From Synechococcus sp. NOUM97013 (GTDB taxonomy: Bacteria; Cyanobacteriota; Cyanobacteriia; PCC-6307; Cyanobiaceae): a DNA stretch of 64,000 nt. This document shows, piece by piece, positions 28,170 through 37,028 of the stretch; positions within the stretch are counted from its first letter, which is position 1; the number at the start of each line of letters is the position of its first letter. The position numbers and the translations under genes were made by a program. The notes under the pieces were generated by a model. It was not told where the DNA came from, did not search any database, and was given only the letters and a program-made list of their open reading frames with translations. The stretch covers positions 930,001-994,000 of the forward strand of contig NZ_CP047941.1 in the NCBI RefSeq assembly GCF_014279815.1, read 5' to 3'.

Positions 28170-28802
28170 TCATGGTGACAGAGCGTGTAGGCGGCCGTTG
28201 TGCAGCCGCAGTTGATCGCAGTTCCAGCCATGAAACAGTTCCGGTTCATGGGTCACCACGATCAGCAGGCGGTCGCGACTGAGCTGGTCTAGGAGTTCCA
28301 GCACTTCAGTGCGAACTGACCAATCAAGACCAGCCGTTGGTTCATCCAGCAGCAGTACATCCGGTTTGCGCAGCAGCTGAACAGCGAGGGCCAATCGTCG
28401 CTGCTGTCCGCCGCTGAGACGTTCCGGAGCCTGACGTCCGTCCACCCCACTCAGGCCCACCTGACGTAGGGCTGCAGCCTGGTCTTCGCTGCTGAGACGA
28501 CGATGACCCAGTTTCAGTTCCTGGCTCACGGTGAGGCCCAGAAAGTGGCGCTCCGGAAACTGAAACACAACCCCGCATAACCATCGCCGTTGTCGCTGGT
28601 TCAGCACTTTTTCCTGCCAGCAGATGCGTCCCGTGTTGGCGCTGGCCATGCCGCTGATCACATCCAGCAGGCTGGTTTTGCCGCTGCCGCTGTCACCGGA
28701 AATCAATAAGGGTCTCCCACGGGAGGCCTTCAGCTGAATGCCGTTAAGCACCAGCTGTTCTGCGGTGGCCGGCCTGTAGTGAACATCGTGCAGTTCCAGC
28801 AT
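28170..28802 (-). CDS. Small ABC transporter ATP-binding protein
   Basis: 210 aa, a bare nucleotide-binding domain: Walker A SGDSGSGKTSLLDV (about 35-48), signature RLSGGQQRRLALA (about 128-140), Walker B DVLLLDEPTAGLD (about 148-160), and His switch VVTHEPE. No membrane partner lies beside it. It resembles stand-alone NAP14/ABCI11-type or ECF-type ATPases of cyanobacteria and plastids. Substrate unknown. It is upstream of hslO on the same strand. Confidence 0.85.
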   Translation of the reverse strand: MLELHDVHYRPATAEQLVLNGIQLKASRGRPLLISGDSGSGKTSLLDVISGMASANTGRICWQEKVLNQRQRRWLCGVVFQFPERHFLGLTVSQELKLGHRRLSSEDQAAALRQVGLSGVDGRQAPERLSGGQQRRLALAVQLLRKPDVLLLDEPTAGLDWSVRTEVLELLDQLSRDRLLIVVTHEPELFHGWNCDQLRLHNGRLHALSP

Positions 28803-28894
28803 TCCAATCGAATGCCCTTGAGGGGGCTGCCATGGCGCTCCAGCATGGTCGATCGTTCCTTTGGCGGCGATGATGTCATCGATGCCGGTGGCTC

Positions 28895-29344
28895 ATGCAG
28901 GTTCGTTTTCGAGAGATTGATCCTTTCAATTGCTGGATCTGGCTGCGTTTCGCTGAGGTCCCCAGCCAGGGAGAGCGAAATTACGTTGATGGCATCTTCG
29001 ACAGTTGGTATGTGCTGGGGCGCTTGGGGGGATTCAACGCTGAAAACCTTCAGGTGCATGAGGAAGGCGATCAGCTCAGCTGGATGAGCTACGAGAACGA
29101 CGATGCGGGCTCAGCGATGCCCGCTTTGATGCACAACATGGGGCAGCTGGAGTACCAGCAGGAGTGGGCACGGTGTTGGATTGACCTCGGGACCAGTGAT
29201 GGGATCGCGCTGGATGTGTTGATCAATGCCCTGCGGCAGCTGGATTCAGACCTGGTTCAACTGGAAGAACTTCTGATCGGTGGTGCGAACGAAGACTGGC
29301 CTGTGGAAGAACACCCTGACAGTGTTTTTCCAGGCATGGGCTGA
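28895..29344 (+). CDS. DUF3531 protein
   Basis: 149 aa. MQVRFREIDPFNCWIWLRFA is the conserved start of DUF3531, a family of cyanobacteria and chloroplasts; GIFDSWYVLGRLGGFNAENL and WARCWIDLGTSDGIALDVLI are its later blocks. No membrane segment. Function unknown. It ends eight bases before rsmE, so the two are probably co-transcribed. Confidence 0.87.
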   Translation: MQVRFREIDPFNCWIWLRFAEVPSQGERNYVDGIFDSWYVLGRLGGFNAENLQVHEEGDQLSWMSYENDDAGSAMPALMHNMGQLEYQQEWARCWIDLGTSDGIALDVLINALRQLDSDLVQLEELLIGGANEDWPVEEHPDSVFPGMG

Positions 29345-29352
29345 TCGCGGTC

Positions 29353-30102
29353 GTGGCTGAACGACGACGCCTGCTCATTGATGCCAGCAGGCTTCCCCCT
29401 TCTGGGGAGCATCGCTGTTTCCATCTGAATGACCAGGAAGTGCGCTACCTGCGCAAAGTGTTGCGTCTGAAGCCTGGTGGCCAGGTGGACGTGGTGGATG
29501 GCCGCGGACATCTCTGGACTGCACTGCTGATCGCTGGTGATCAGTTGGAGCTGACCAGCGATCGTGCACAACCTCATGGAACGGAGCTGAAGCCCATGCC
29601 TCAGCTGGGCTTAGCCATGGCGCTGGTTCGTCGCGGCATGGACGATGTGATGCGCATGACGTGCGAACTGGGTGTGGATCACGTCCAGCCCCTCCAGGCT
29701 GATCGCAGTGTGCCGCAGGCGGAGCATCGGCCCGAGCGCTGGGGCGTGATTCTTCAAGAGGCTGTTGAGCAGAGCGAAAGGCTTTGGATGCCGGACCTGC
29801 AGCCCCGTCTGGTGAGCGGAGCGTGGTGGATGACACCAGCTTCAGATGACCTGCGTCTGATTGCCGTCACCCGGGATGCTGGTTGTCCTCATCTGGAAGC
29901 ATGGCTCGATCAGGCTGCAGCGCTAGCACCGCGGATCTGGCTGGCGATCGGACCTGAGGGGGGCTGGAGTGAGGGCGAGGTGGCCCAAGCCCTCGCCTCC
30001 GGTTGGATTGGGGTCACGCTCGGGGACACCATTCTGCGCAGCTCAACTGCGGCGGTCGCCGGCGTCAGTGCCCTCTGCTCCTGGCGAACGCTCAGCGCTT
30101 GA
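29353..30102 (+). CDS. rsmE: 16S rRNA (uracil-1498-N3)-methyltransferase
   Basis: 249 aa with a GTG start. SPOUT/alpha-beta knot enzyme: HLNDQEVRYLRKVLRLKPGG (N-terminal PUA-like), LALVRRGMDDVMRMTCELGV, and the C-terminal knot IWLAIGPEGGWSEGEV plus TLGDTILRSSTAAV. It methylates U1498 in helix 44 of 16S rRNA. Ends near a convergent small gene. Confidence 0.94.
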   Translation: MAERRRLLIDASRLPPSGEHRCFHLNDQEVRYLRKVLRLKPGGQVDVVDGRGHLWTALLIAGDQLELTSDRAQPHGTELKPMPQLGLAMALVRRGMDDVMRMTCELGVDHVQPLQADRSVPQAEHRPERWGVILQEAVEQSERLWMPDLQPRLVSGAWWMTPASDDLRLIAVTRDAGCPHLEAWLDQAAALAPRIWLAIGPEGGWSEGEVAQALASGWIGVTLGDTILRSSTAAVAGVSALCSWRTLSA

Positions 30103-30322
30103 TGCCGTCGAGACGAAAGGCATTCATCAGTGGACGCCCCTTGACGTGCATGCGCCGCAGCAAGGTTGTTTGCACACTGATGGGTGGTTGTTTCGCCGCT
30201 ATGGAGCGAGCGCGAAACAGCGACGACGGCCCTTGCAACTTCGTCGCTGATGGTTCGCTCGAAGCGGATGCCTTGCGCAAGCGGCGTCCAATCCGGCTTA
30301 ACAGGCTCTTTGGACCGTTCAC
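30092..30322 (-). CDS. Small basic protein, 76 aa
   Basis: GTG at 30322 is preceded by AGGAAGG five bases away, a strong site. The product is very basic (LLSRIGRRLRKASASSEP; TTLLRRMHVKGRPLMNAFRL) and ends DGIKR. It is convergent with rsmE, overlapping its end by 11 bases. A nucleic-acid or ribosome-linked role would fit the charge but is a guess; no family recognised. Confidence 0.55.
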   Translation of the reverse strand: MNGPKSLLSRIGRRLRKASASSEPSATKLQGPSSLFRARSIAAKQPPISVQTTLLRRMHVKGRPLMNAFRLDGIKR

Positions 30323-30482
30323 GAAAACCTTCCTGGGCAGGGTTGGCAGACGTCGGTTAACGCCTTATCTCACAATCCTGTCACTTCGTGCGAAAGCTCT
30401 TTTTCTTATCGGTGGCTCGATCAACTTGAACGGTTGTCCTGCTCAGTCGCTGGCACGATGACTTGCAGCACCAGAGACGGCT

Positions 30483-31205
30483 GTGGACGTTCTTGATCTG
30501 TTTCCGCGTTCGATCCTCAAGGGCCAGCTCCCGGATCCTCTGCTCAAGCAGCTGATTGCGCTCGGCGAGCAAGTGATGACAGCGCCGCATCACAGTCCTG
30601 ATGCATCCGCCAAGCTTGCTGGCCAGTTGAGTGAGCAGCGTGAGCTAACCCCGGATTTGCCCGGAGTGCAGCAACTCATGAATGAGCAGCTTCTGCCTGC
30701 CTGCGAACGCTGGATTCGTCATGTGATCGATCGACAGCCACCGCAAGGGCGTGGCCCCTGGGTTCCGGGGCGCTACAGGCTTCAGCCCGTGGATCTGTGG
30801 TTGAACTGCCAGCGAGCTGGTGACTACAACCCGATCCACACCCATGGCGGCAGTTTTTCAGGGGTGATTTTTCTGAAGGTGCCCCCCCAGATCAATGGCA
30901 ACAGTTTTGATGGCCAGCTCTGTTTTCATGGCCCCGAGGACTGGCATATCCAGTCGTTTCGTACGGGGATGTCCCAATACATGCTGCCCGTGCCTGGGGA
31001 TTTTTATGTCTTTCCTGCCTGGCAACCCCATTCCGTGATGCCGTTTCGGGGTGAAGGTGAGCGCTGGTCATTGGCGTTCAACGCCATGGCGATTCCTCAT
31101 CAGAAAGGTGCTGCTGCCAGAGAAGCAGCCAACCCTTCAAGCGCTGCCGCTCCGATGGGCAACGTGTCGCTGTCCAGCCAACGACCTTCGCCGAAGGGGT
31201 TTTGA
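30483..31205 (+). CDS. Putative 2OG-Fe(II) oxygenase
   Basis: 240 aa, GTG start. The N-terminus VLDLFPRSILKGQLPDPLLK is that of the small oxygenase family often found near capsid or cell-surface genes; QRAGDYNPIHTHGGSFSGVI supplies the first metal His and DFYVFPAWQPHSVMPF the distal His, with ERWSLAFN closing the double-stranded beta-helix. About 35 Ala/Ser-rich residues follow. It would hydroxylate an unknown substrate using 2-oxoglutarate. Confidence 0.82.
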   Translation: MDVLDLFPRSILKGQLPDPLLKQLIALGEQVMTAPHHSPDASAKLAGQLSEQRELTPDLPGVQQLMNEQLLPACERWIRHVIDRQPPQGRGPWVPGRYRLQPVDLWLNCQRAGDYNPIHTHGGSFSGVIFLKVPPQINGNSFDGQLCFHGPEDWHIQSFRTGMSQYMLPVPGDFYVFPAWQPHSVMPFRGEGERWSLAFNAMAIPHQKGAAAREAANPSSAAAPMGNVSLSSQRPSPKGF

Positions 31206-31217
31206 GGCTTGTCGGCC

Positions 31218-31616
31218 TTACTTGCTCTTGAACAGCTCGGAGGCCATGGAGCGAAACCCCGACAGGTTGCTTCCAGGCCGGCGCTTGCCAGGGCGCACTG
31301 CGTTCCCGGGTGTGAAAGCGTCGGGCGCGAAATTGACGAGTTCAACTGTGGGCTTGGAGGCCTCTGCAGCCGCGAGTTCTGCTGCAATGGCTTCCGCCGT
31401 TGTCAGCGATGGTTTGACCTCGGTGCTGGTTGGGCCCGGTGCTGGTTGGTCTTTGTCGGCTTGAACAGGCTCCGCGGTCGCGGAAGCAGTCGATGGTTTT
31501 TTGCTCTCCTTCGCCGCAGCTTTGGTCCTGGCAGCGTTGGCTTCTGCGTACTTGGCTGCGACAGCGGGGTCCGGCTCTCCAAGCTCGAGGAAGAAGCCCT
31601 TGCGGTTCAGCACCAT
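31218..31616 (-). CDS. Conserved-looking hypothetical protein with Ala-rich linker
   Basis: 132 aa. An ordered start MVLNRKGFFLELGEPDPAVA, a low-complexity Ala/Lys/Pro/Thr centre (about 30-85) and an ordered end with VNFAPDAFTPGNAVRPGKRR and FRSMASELFKSK. The layout of two short conserved ends joined by a variable linker suggests a scaffold or adaptor. It is convergent with the oxygenase and divergent from the VTE6-like gene. Confidence 0.7.
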   Translation of the reverse strand: MVLNRKGFFLELGEPDPAVAAKYAEANAARTKAAAKESKKPSTASATAEPVQADKDQPAPGPTSTEVKPSLTTAEAIAAELAAAEASKPTVELVNFAPDAFTPGNAVRPGKRRPGSNLSGFRSMASELFKSK

Positions 31617-31674
31617 GCCGGAGAGGGGAAATCACCTGAGCTGATTATCCGCGGCAAAGCCCCCTTCAGCGTCG

Positions 31675-32469
31675 ATGCTTAGAGCAGTGCAACACAGCCT
31701 GATGCTTTTCGCGTCCGCGGCCATTCCCGCTCAGAGTGTTTCCATCTGGATCACGGCGTTGGTTTTCAACGCCGTTTTGATTGGCTTGGCTCAGCGTCTC
31801 CCCCTGCTGACGCCAGCGGGATGGTGCCACGCTGGCATCCTCGGCACCGTTCTCTGGGGAGCTGTCGGTTGGCGCGGTTGGCTGGCTGTGGTGGCTTATC
31901 TGGCCTTTGGATCCCTCGTCACCAAGCTGGGTTTTGCACGCAAGCAGGATCTCGGTTTGGCAGAAGCGCGCGGTGGTCGTCGAGGGCCAGAAAATGTGTG
32001 GGGGTCGGCGTTGACCGGACTGGTGTTGGCCCTCTTGATCGCGGCGCGCCTGGGCCCAACCCAGGGGCTTCTGATTGGTTTCGCTGCCAGTTTTGCCGCC
32101 AAGTTGGCGGACACCTTCGGCAGTGAGATCGGGAAGCGGTGGGGGCGAACCACGCTGCTGATCACCAGTTTGCGACCGGTGCCGCCCGGAACCGAAGGTG
32201 CGGTGAGCTTGGAGGGCACGGCTGCCAGCGCCCTCGGCAGCCTGTTGATGACCCTGGTGATGGTTGCTTTGGGATTGATCCCCTCCGCTGAAGCGGCTGC
32301 AGTTGTGGTTGTGGTTGGGTTCATTGCCACCCTGCTCGAGAGCCTTTTGGGTGCTGTTGGCCAGGGCCGTTGGCCCTGGCTCAGCAATGAGCTCGTCAAT
32401 GGTTTGCAGACGGCCTGGGCTGCAGGCCTGGCCATGTTTGTGGCATGGCCGCTTGGTCTTAGCTCGTAG
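31675..32469 (+). CDS. DUF92 / VTE6-type phytyl-phosphate kinase homologue
   Basis: 264 aa, about six membrane helices. KLGFARKQDLGLAEARGGRR and ADTFGSEIGKRWGRTTLLIT are DUF92/TIGR00297 signatures, followed by RPVPPGTEGAVSLEGTAAS. In plants VTE6 phosphorylates phytyl-phosphate for tocopherol and phylloquinone synthesis; cyanobacterial homologues are assigned the same role by similarity. Its end overlaps the convergent sigma factor gene by 11 bases. Confidence 0.88.
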   Translation: MLRAVQHSLMLFASAAIPAQSVSIWITALVFNAVLIGLAQRLPLLTPAGWCHAGILGTVLWGAVGWRGWLAVVAYLAFGSLVTKLGFARKQDLGLAEARGGRRGPENVWGSALTGLVLALLIAARLGPTQGLLIGFAASFAAKLADTFGSEIGKRWGRTTLLITSLRPVPPGTEGAVSLEGTAASALGSLLMTLVMVALGLIPSAEAAAVVVVVGFIATLLESLLGAVGQGRWPWLSNELVNGLQTAWAAGLAMFVAWPLGLSS

Positions 32470-33283
32470 CCGCGACCGCTTGCCTCCGCAGGTCGCGGAG
32501 GCTGTCGTTTAGGAGGCGTTGCAGCGTGCGTCGATCGATGCCTTCGAGGCGTGCGATCGCCGTGATGGACAGTCCGTCGATCCAGTGCGCACAAAGCCAG
32601 CGTCTGCGCACAGGGTCCAGGCTTTTTAAAGCTGTTTTCAGCCATGACAGCTGAAGGTCGTTGTGATGGGTTGACCGGGCTGGGAGTGACTCGAGATGTG
32701 TGCTGACTGGATGGGGGCTTGTGACCGTTGCCTGTTTCGGTGCCTGCAACGACACCAGATGACGATGCTGGTGGGCGATGCAGGCCTGTTGCCAACGCTG
32801 GGGAGTCACACCAAGTGCGTCGGCTAGGCCTGCTGCATCCAAGGCTTGCTGGCCATGCTGTATTCGATCCGTTTGGAGTCTCATTCCCTTGGCATGCAGG
32901 TCGTTCAAGCGCCAGGGAACGCGCAGGGTGCGCAGGCGATCACGCCGGTAATGCAGGATTTCGCCCGTAATTCTCGGCATGGCGTAGCTGCTGATGCGAT
33001 GACCTCGCGTCGGCTCGAATCGATCGAGGGCGCGGATCAGGCCCATTCGCCCTTCTTGGATGAGATCGTCCCGCTCGCCATCGCCTCGGTTGAGTTGACG
33101 CTGAGCACCGAGGTGGGCGAGACCTAGGTGCTTGAGAACAGCGTCGTTGCGTTCAAGAATGGTCCGCGGAAGTGCTCTGCGGGCTTCGCGACGGCGATGA
33201 AGGGTGGATTGGTTTTTGCAGGATGTTGATGGAGATTGAGAGATCATGGGATTGAACCATTGAGCTGTCTTCAAACTCTCCAA
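32459..33283 (-). CDS. RNA polymerase sigma factor, group 3-like
   Basis: 274 aa. Region 2 shows ERDDLIQEGRMGLIRALDRF and GHRISSYAMPRITGEILHYR, with the -10-binding helix; region 3 follows (VPWRLNDLHAKGMRL), and region 4 is a helix-turn-helix DGLSITAIARLEGIDRRTLQ near the C-terminus. Region 1.1 is absent. This fits the alternative, SigF/SigG-like sigma factors of cyanobacteria. The first ~20 residues are poorly conserved; an ATG at 33247 (MISQSPSTSC) is a second possible start. Confidence 0.87.
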   Translation of the reverse strand: MESLKTAQWFNPMISQSPSTSCKNQSTLHRRREARRALPRTILERNDAVLKHLGLAHLGAQRQLNRGDGERDDLIQEGRMGLIRALDRFEPTRGHRISSYAMPRITGEILHYRRDRLRTLRVPWRLNDLHAKGMRLQTDRIQHGQQALDAAGLADALGVTPQRWQQACIAHQHRHLVSLQAPKQATVTSPHPVSTHLESLPARSTHHNDLQLSWLKTALKSLDPVRRRWLCAHWIDGLSITAIARLEGIDRRTLQRLLNDSLRDLRRQAVAATS

Positions 33284-33628
33284 ATCCCTGGCTATGCCGC
33301 TTCCCCCCTGCGAGTGAAGTGTTTCCCTCCCAAGAGTGAGGTGAGCAAATCCCAGTTTGCGTTACTGCACTTGACGACATGGTTGTTGCCTACATGCAGC
33401 TGTGAACGATCGAAACTTTTTTAAAATATTGAGGTGACAATCTGTATCATTTCACTGATATTGGTGGCGGGAATCTGATGATCCTGCTTCTCAATTCAAT
33501 GGATGAGAAACGGCATTTTTTTCATCAGTCTGATGGATGGATCAAAGCGAACGTAAGGAATGATCTCGTTCATCAGCCAGCAACTTGTATTGAGTCGACA
33601 ATCAAGATCGATCGTTGCTTTTCAAGCG
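33284..33628. other. Intergenic region upstream of the sigma factor
   Basis: 345 bases, with an AT-rich core at about 33415-33470 (TTTTTTAAAATATTGAGG and similar) that is a plausible promoter region for either flanking gene. No ORF has convincing support. Confidence 0.35.
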
Positions 33629-33910
33629 ATGCCTTTGCTCTGGGAGAATCTCGCCGCACAACTGGACAGCGTGCGTGCAGGTGGTGGGTTTGACTACAGC
33701 GCTTGGGCTTCCCCTGCCGCTGCTCCGCTTCAAGGGAGCCGTGAAGAAAGACTCAAGATTGCGCTGAATGCCATTAAAGACAGTGGCAACACTCAGATGA
33801 TCGAATCGCTGAATGCGGCTCTTGAGGGACGTGAGGCTTCTTTTGAGCTGCCGCCCTTGGAGAGTGGACCAGAGGCTTTTCTCAAAACGTTGAATCAAAA
33901 AGCCTTCTAA
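33629..33910 (+). CDS. Hypothetical protein, 93 aa
   Basis: From ATG 33629: MPLLWENLAAQLDSVRAGGG, then a helical middle with EERLKIALNAIKDSGNTQMI and a C-terminus LESGPEAFLKTLNQKAF. Soluble, balanced composition, probably a small helical bundle. In-frame codons extend upstream to 33560 but lack similar composition. A hairpin (GCCTGTGAA/TTTCACAGGC, about 33931-33962) lies just downstream. No family recognised. Confidence 0.65.
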   Translation: MPLLWENLAAQLDSVRAGGGFDYSAWASPAAAPLQGSREERLKIALNAIKDSGNTQMIESLNAALEGREASFELPPLESGPEAFLKTLNQKAF

Positions 33911-34066
33911 GTGCACGCGCTTTGAAGGTCATGCCTGTGAAGGCATTGCGTTTTCACAGGCGATCGGCTTCTCTCGTCGCCCTGCCGGGAAGCGTTCATC
34001 GATGACACCTGGGACCCTTGTTCTGGTGTCAGGCTGGATGATCGATCCGATTGATTGCCATCCGCC

Positions 34067-34495
34067 ATGCTCTTCCGTTTTTCGGGGCTCGCAGCCTCTC
34101 TGTTGCTGCTTTCGGCTGGTGCGGTTCAGGCCACTCCCAAGCCAGTGATGCAGGAACTGTTCAGTTCCAGTCGCACCTTGGGTGGAAGGGTCGTGGCTTA
34201 TCCGGCTGGCACGCCGGAAATGAGGATCTATCGGATCACGCTTCCTTCCGGGGCCAAAATCCCCTTGCATACCCACCCTTCCCCTGTCGTGGTTTTGGTG
34301 GAGAAGGGTGCTTTGACCAATGTTCGGGTTGTTGATGGTGTGGAAGAGACCAGTGTGGTGAAAGCTGGAGATGGCTTTTTGGAGGGGCACCCCGGTGAAC
34401 CTCATTACGTGGTCAATCAGGGAGATGAGCCTGTCGTCAGCCTGGTGACCTTCGCCAGTGTCGAGGGCATGCCGAACATGATTCGGATGGAATGA
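34067..34495 (+). CDS. Secreted single-domain cupin
   Basis: 142 aa from ATG 34067. Signal peptide LFRFSGLAASLLLLSAGAVQA, then a cupin: IYRITLPSGAKIPLHTHPSP (first metal motif, His pair), VVVLVEKGALTNV, and DGFLEGHPGEPHYVVNQGDE (second motif). Secreted small cupins of this kind bind a metal and may be enzymes or sensors; the substrate is unknown. Confidence 0.83.
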   Translation: MLFRFSGLAASLLLLSAGAVQATPKPVMQELFSSSRTLGGRVVAYPAGTPEMRIYRITLPSGAKIPLHTHPSPVVVLVEKGALTNVRVVDGVEETSVVKAGDGFLEGHPGEPHYVVNQGDEPVVSLVTFASVEGMPNMIRME

Positions 34496-34634
34496 TTTCA
34501 CCGAAGCGCTGACACCAAGCCGAAAAACACGTCATGGATGCGTATTAGTACTTATTTGCGGCTCTAAATTTCAGGCTTTCTGCCTATTTGTGTGAGTCCG
34601 CTGACTTTATGGTGCCTGATATGGGATCGCACGG

Positions 34635-34850
34635 ATGACGGCTATGGAACGAATTGTGGCGCCTCTGTCTTGCTTGAAGTGGGGTGAGGATGGGGAGTTG
34701 TCAGCGCATGATGCTGAAATGATGGTCAACCTCCTGGCCTCTTGCGAAAAGTCGCGTCGGGGATTTAAGACTCATTTTCAGCGTCGTCGCAGGGGGCCTC
34801 TGAGCGCGCAAGGGAGACGGATGCGCAACGGTGATCTTGGCTCTCGTTGA
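34635..34850 (+). CDS. Small basic protein, 71 aa
   Basis: MTAMERIVAPLSCLKWGEDG leads into an acidic helix (AHDAEMMVNLLASCEKSRRG) and an Arg-rich tail (THFQRRRRGPLSAQGRRMRN). The tail could bind nucleic acid. There is no strong ribosome site; the ATG at 34644 is another start. No family recognised. Confidence 0.45.
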   Translation: MTAMERIVAPLSCLKWGEDGELSAHDAEMMVNLLASCEKSRRGFKTHFQRRRRGPLSAQGRRMRNGDLGSR

Positions 34851-34928
34851 GAGCAGGTGATTTCACGTTGGATCGATTTGCTGAGCTCAATAAGCTGTTG
34901 AGGTGAGCATGACCTGCGGGATCTCAGC

Positions 34929-35738
34929 ATGTTTGAAATCCCTTCCCCCGTTCATCGCTGGTGGTTTCGACGGTTGGTCGGTCGGGAGCTCTTTATTCTC
35001 AAACGCAAATTGCGTTGGTATCGATCTTGGAACATCTGGGCTGATCAGCGGAGTGCATTATGTCCTGCGTTCATGAAATTCCAGCATCGTTCAGTTGTCT
35101 TGAGGCCTTTGCCAGGTGTTGATCCCATCTTGCAGCTGAATAAGCGTCGAAATTTGGAGCTGGCGATTGCTCGCATTGATCAGATCGTGATTCGCCCAGG
35201 CGAGACTTTTTCTTTTTGGAAACTTGTGGGGCGACCGACGCGGAGAAAGGGTTATTTGAAGGGATTGGTGTTGCGCCATGGGGTGATTGCTGAAGGGATT
35301 GGAGGTGGTCTTTGTCAGCTTGGCAATCTTCTTTTTTGGATCGCGGCTCACAGTCCCTTGATGATCACTGAACGATGGCGCCATGGTTACGATGTTTTTC
35401 CAGATCTCAATCGATCAGTGCCCTTTGGTGCCGGAGCGACGCTCGCCTATAACTACATCGATCTTCAGATCACCAACACAACTCCCTATTGTTTTTCACT
35501 CCGTCTTTGGCTTGATCCAACGTGCCTAAACGGAGCGCTCTACTGTGATTTTGATTATCAGTCGACCTATTCTGTTGAGGAACGGTCGCATGCAATCAAG
35601 CAACAAATTTGGGGAGGCTATTCGAGGCATAACCAGATTTATCGCGTTGAGCATGATCAACGTGGGGTGATCTCAGAGCAAATGCTGGTTGAGAATCATG
35701 CGTTGATGATGTACGAACCACTACTTCCCTCGTCGTGA
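34929..35738 (+). CDS. VanW-family protein
   Basis: 269 aa. LQLNKRRNLELAIARIDQIV, IRPGETFSFWKLVGRPTRRK and EGIGGGLCQLGNLLFWIAAH are the VanW core, with SVPFGAGATLAYNYIDLQIT following. VanW takes its name from vancomycin clusters, but its biochemical role is unsettled. No vancomycin genes are nearby. The gene is richer in A/T and in TTT-type codons than its neighbours, which suggests acquisition from elsewhere. Confidence 0.88.
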   Translation: MFEIPSPVHRWWFRRLVGRELFILKRKLRWYRSWNIWADQRSALCPAFMKFQHRSVVLRPLPGVDPILQLNKRRNLELAIARIDQIVIRPGETFSFWKLVGRPTRRKGYLKGLVLRHGVIAEGIGGGLCQLGNLLFWIAAHSPLMITERWRHGYDVFPDLNRSVPFGAGATLAYNYIDLQITNTTPYCFSLRLWLDPTCLNGALYCDFDYQSTYSVEERSHAIKQQIWGGYSRHNQIYRVEHDQRGVISEQMLVENHALMMYEPLLPSS

Positions 35739-35842
35739 TCAGCACAGTCTGCGAGCTTTCTTCCTTGTGCAGCCCGCTTGTACAAGACTGACACTCGCGT
35801 TTGGGATTGCTATCTCCTTGGAGGAGAGTTGTTGCCTTCTGG

Positions 35843-36103
35843 ATGGACTGGTTGTTTCCCGTGGTTGTTGTGGTGACCCATGTGGTCAGCGCCTGTTTTG
35901 CCAAGACCATCGCTGCACAGAAAGCTCGCAGCAGCATGAAGTGGTTCTGGGCGGGGCTGATCTTTGGTTGGTTAGGCCTGATTGCTGCTGCAGGCCTTCC
36001 CGACCGGCACCAAATCGTGTATCTGAGGTATCTGGCGGAATCTCAGGGATATCAGCCACGACATGCCTGCGGTGGCAACACAGATGATTCGATTAATTCC
36101 TGA
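35843..36103 (+). CDS. Small two-helix membrane protein
   Basis: 86 aa from ATG 35843: MDWLFPVVVVVTHVVSACFA is the first helix, SSMKWFWAGLIFGWLGLIAA the second, and a soluble tail RYLAESQGYQPRHACGGNTD follows. It looks like a small helical hairpin membrane protein. Its end overlaps the convergent lipocalin-like gene by 11 bases. Confidence 0.6.
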   Translation: MDWLFPVVVVVTHVVSACFAKTIAAQKARSSMKWFWAGLIFGWLGLIAAAGLPDRHQIVYLRYLAESQGYQPRHACGGNTDDSINS

Positions 36104-36563
36104 AATCACTTTGACAGCGTTGGAAGCAGACGATGCTCCGTGTTAACCCTTTTTCTGGCCAGTTTGGCATCACACGCCAAGGCGTCTGGACCACGAGTTT
36201 GTCGCCCTCAATCAGAAAGTAGCGGGTTTGTTCTGTTCCGACCCATTGAGGGTTCCAGGCAGCATCCACACGGGTGACCCATTGATTGCCATCGAGTTGA
36301 TACGTCCCTGTGTAGGCAATCATGCTGTTGAACAAATCGGCACTGTCTTGGACACACTCAGGTGCTTGCCGATTTTCAGCTGTCAGTGTGAATGAAACAC
36401 GACCCTCAGGGGTGAAAATAACGTAACCACTCGGTTTCTGACCCATTGGATTGAACATCAAACCGGTGGATTTGACCTCCACTCCATAGCTCACCAGTTG
36501 CCATGCACCGTAGATCGATAAGCCCGAGACCAGTTGTCGTTGTTGCGTCGAGGATTGGCTCAA
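36093..36563 (-). CDS. Lipocalin-like domain protein
   Basis: 156 aa. IYGAWQLVSYGVEVKSTGLM, NPMGQKPSGYVIFTPEGRVS and IAYTGTYQLDGNQWVTRVDA follow the Lipocalin_5 pattern (G-x-W opening, plus YxxxGxxSGY-type loop), ending VVQTPWRVMPNWPEKG. There is no signal peptide. Such proteins likely bind a small hydrophobic ligand; the ligand is unknown. Confidence 0.8.
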   Translation of the reverse strand: MSQSSTQQRQLVSGLSIYGAWQLVSYGVEVKSTGLMFNPMGQKPSGYVIFTPEGRVSFTLTAENRQAPECVQDSADLFNSMIAYTGTYQLDGNQWVTRVDAAWNPQWVGTEQTRYFLIEGDKLVVQTPWRVMPNWPEKGLTRSIVCFQRCQSDFRN

Positions 36564-36778
36564 AACACTGTCAGGACCTCAAACGAAGCTAACAATCTTG
36601 CTCTGCCTGTACACCCACCTTGGGGGGTGATTCGGCTGATTCTTTCCAATTGGTCTTGTGAACCGTTGCCATGGTTACCGTTCACCGTCCACCATCTCAA
36701 TGGCTTGTTCAATTGGTCGCTGATCACACATCTGCTTGATGCACGCCGCGGTGTCATGCCTGCATTCGCAACGCGTTC

Positions 36779-36961
36779 ATGCCTGCTCCATTGCCTCCTC
36801 TGGGCTCCAGTGTTGAACCTCAGCTCAGCGCATTCTCCGGTGATCTGGTGGCGGTTCCCTTTTGGATGAATGGTTGTGCTCAGGTGGCTCACGTCAGTCG
36901 AGAGGGGCTGCGTCGTTGCCGTCAGGACCTTTTGGCCACCGGTGCCGTGTTGCTCAACTGA
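36779..36961 (+). CDS. Small hypothetical protein, 60 aa
   Basis: MPAPLPPLGSSVEPQLSAFS is followed by a compact segment GDLVAVPFWMNGCAQVAHVS and a helical end REGLRRCRQDLLATGAVLLN. The sequence is protein-like, but no ribosome site or family supports it strongly; an antiparallel minus ORF covers the same region with poorer composition. Confidence 0.42.
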   Translation: MPAPLPPLGSSVEPQLSAFSGDLVAVPFWMNGCAQVAHVSREGLRRCRQDLLATGAVLLN

Positions 36962-37028
36962 GGGCAGGACTGTTGCGATCGTCCCGATCATGAAGAAGCC
37001 CGCCCCGTCCTCAAGGTGATTTGCTGGG

